6,445 nt of DNA. Source: Nitrosopumilaceae archaeon (GTDB taxonomy: Archaea > Thermoproteota > Nitrososphaeria > Nitrososphaerales > Nitrosopumilaceae). A program made the position numbers and the translations under genes. The stretch lies in the NCBI GenBank assembly GCA_013330055.1, contig DUJB01000024.1:1-6445 (forward strand), in the 5' to 3' direction. Under the pieces are notes generated by a model. The model saw nothing but the letters and a program-made list of their open reading frames with translations. It had not been told where the DNA came from and searched no databases. Below, in pieces: positions 5,687 to 6,445 of the stretch. The number at the start of each line of letters is the position of its first letter. Within the stretch, counting starts at the first letter, position 1.

Positions 5687-6337
5687 TTATTTACACGACG
5701 ATGAGGTCAGCGGACATCCTAAAAAGAATGTGCGATACAAGTTATCATGATATCTAAAAACTACAGAACCGTCTGAATTCTCACTTGCAGATATCCCACG
5801 TATATTAAAAACGCTATTTGAGAATTTCGCTTCAAGGTCCTTTGGCATGGCAAGAACTGCTTCGTACACCATGCCTATTTCTGTAGGACACCTCAAAGTC
5901 ATAAATTCTCCATTCCCAGATCCAAGACAATTTTCGTACTCCATTCGAATCTGTCCTGTTTTTTGGGTCGATAATTCCTGCGTAGTAATATTAGACTTTG
6001 TTGTTTCACCCTCACCAGTCCACCATTGGAAATTGCTAAACGGGGATTCAATTGCAAATCCTAGAGCAAAAATACATACAACGCCAAATACTAATAAGAC
6101 ATTACGTGATTGATGGAACTTTTTTGTCCTAATGGCAGGATTTGGAAGTATTAAAAATTCAGTCTTCATTCCATATCTAGCTGCATGCGCCTCTAATGGT
6201 AGACATTCGTAATGAAATTGTTCTTCAGTTTTAACACCACATATCCTGCAGACTCGTTGAATTACTTTTTTACATTCTGAACATAGAGAGCGTGAAATCA
6301 GTACTCCTCCACATACTCTGCACGATTCATCCGGCAT
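5687..6337 (-). CDS. zinc-finger, single-membrane-span protein with extracytoplasmic C-terminal domain (216 aa)
   Basis: The N-terminal head carries two treble-clef/ribbon-like metal sites: Cys6-x2-Cys9 with Cys19-x2-Cys22, and Cys30-x2-Cys33 with His42-x2-Cys45. A basic stretch (RTKKFHQSRN, 70-79) then precedes one hydrophobic span (about 79-96). By the positive-inside rule the zinc head is cytoplasmic and residues 97-216 are outside. The outer part has a polar linker with sequon NIT 116-118 and then a compact region containing Cys137, Cys150, Cys208 and Cys215, which could form two disulfides. I do not recognise the outer domain. The layout suggests a membrane-tethered adaptor or signal-transducing protein linking envelope state to a cytoplasmic partner; this is inference. 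ATG 6335-6337 is supported by a TATA box 25 bases upstream. The gene converges on the cupredoxin gene. Confidence 0.8.
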   Translation of the reverse strand: MPDESCRVCGGVLISRSLCSECKKVIQRVCRICGVKTEEQFHYECLPLEAHAARYGMKTEFLILPNPAIRTKKFHQSRNVLLVFGVVCIFALGFAIESPFSNFQWWTGEGETTKSNITTQELSTQKTGQIRMEYENCLGSGNGEFMTLRCPTEIGMVYEAVLAMPKDLEAKFSNSVFNIRGISASENSDGSVVFRYHDNLYRTFFLGCPLTSSSCK

Positions 6338-6358
6338 TAAAATTCAAAAACTGTCATC

Positions 6359-6366
6359 ATAAATAA
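6359..6366 (-). promoter_or_regulatory. TATA box of the zinc-finger membrane protein gene
   Basis: Read on the minus strand, TTATTTAT is centred 25 bases before the ATG at 6337, giving a leaderless message. Further out, 6389-6400 holds AT-rich AAATTTAAATT, which could be a box for a gene beyond the right edge. No supported coding frame is visible in 6338-6445 on either strand. Confidence 0.5.
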
Positions 6367-6445
6367 GTGGTACGAACAATTGAAACTTAAAATTTAAATT
6401 GGATGAGCGAAAGGATTTTGTGAAAAATTAAAAAAATAGTTACAA

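Noticed and set aside
5847..6113. 88-codon plus-strand ORF
   Set aside because: Antisense to the zinc-finger membrane protein, which has a well-placed TATA box and clear Cys/His motifs.

Overview
The window looks like chromosomal DNA from an ammonia-oxidising type archaeon (Thaumarchaeota/Nitrososphaerota, Nitrosopumilus-Nitrosotenuis-like). The clues are its AT-rich composition; archaeal TATA-like boxes about 24-25 bases upstream of several start codons, which implies leaderless transcripts; GTG and TTG starts; an exported blue-copper (cupredoxin) protein ending in an IPEFP + transmembrane + Lys tail of the archaeal PEF/PEFG sorting type; and small zinc-finger proteins. This assignment rests on reading family features, not on a database search.

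Layout, left half (+ strand). 1-240 is the C-terminal end of a BtuF/FhuD-like periplasmic-binding protein of an ABC transporter, probably for cobalamin or a similar corrinoid/siderophore. 397-579 is a 60-residue basic orphan. 850-1152 is a small C2HC zinc-finger protein whose start may really be 943. 1249-1668 is an ATP-binding-type universal stress protein with a TTG start. 1726-3438 is an SNF2-family ATPase that resembles the SMARCAL1/ZRANB3 branch and has an unusual DEVQ motif II.

Layout, right half: three exported or membrane proteins. 3701-4258 (+) is a secreted, highly charged coiled-coil protein with a GTG start. 4349-5581 (+) is the cupredoxin-containing, membrane-anchored surface protein. 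5687-6337 (-) has a cytoplasmic double zinc-finger head, one membrane span and an extracytoplasmic tail. The last two genes converge, and a 9-bp perfect inverted repeat overlaps the stop codon of the cupredoxin gene.

Functionally, the left half mixes cofactor uptake, stress response and DNA remodelling genes with no evident single pathway. The right half is an envelope cluster in which the cupredoxin protein could carry electrons or copper outside the membrane. Intergenic stretches (241-396, 580-849, 3439-3700, 4259-4348, 5582-5686, 6338-6445) contain no tRNA, rRNA, CRISPR or insertion sequence that I can recognise. They hold a few promoter-like boxes, T-rich tracts, small inverted repeats and one doubtful 28-codon ORF. 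I did not find a convincing new multi-gene system. The most unusual items are the three-part cupredoxin protein, the SMARCAL1-like ATPase and the zinc-finger/transmembrane protein.
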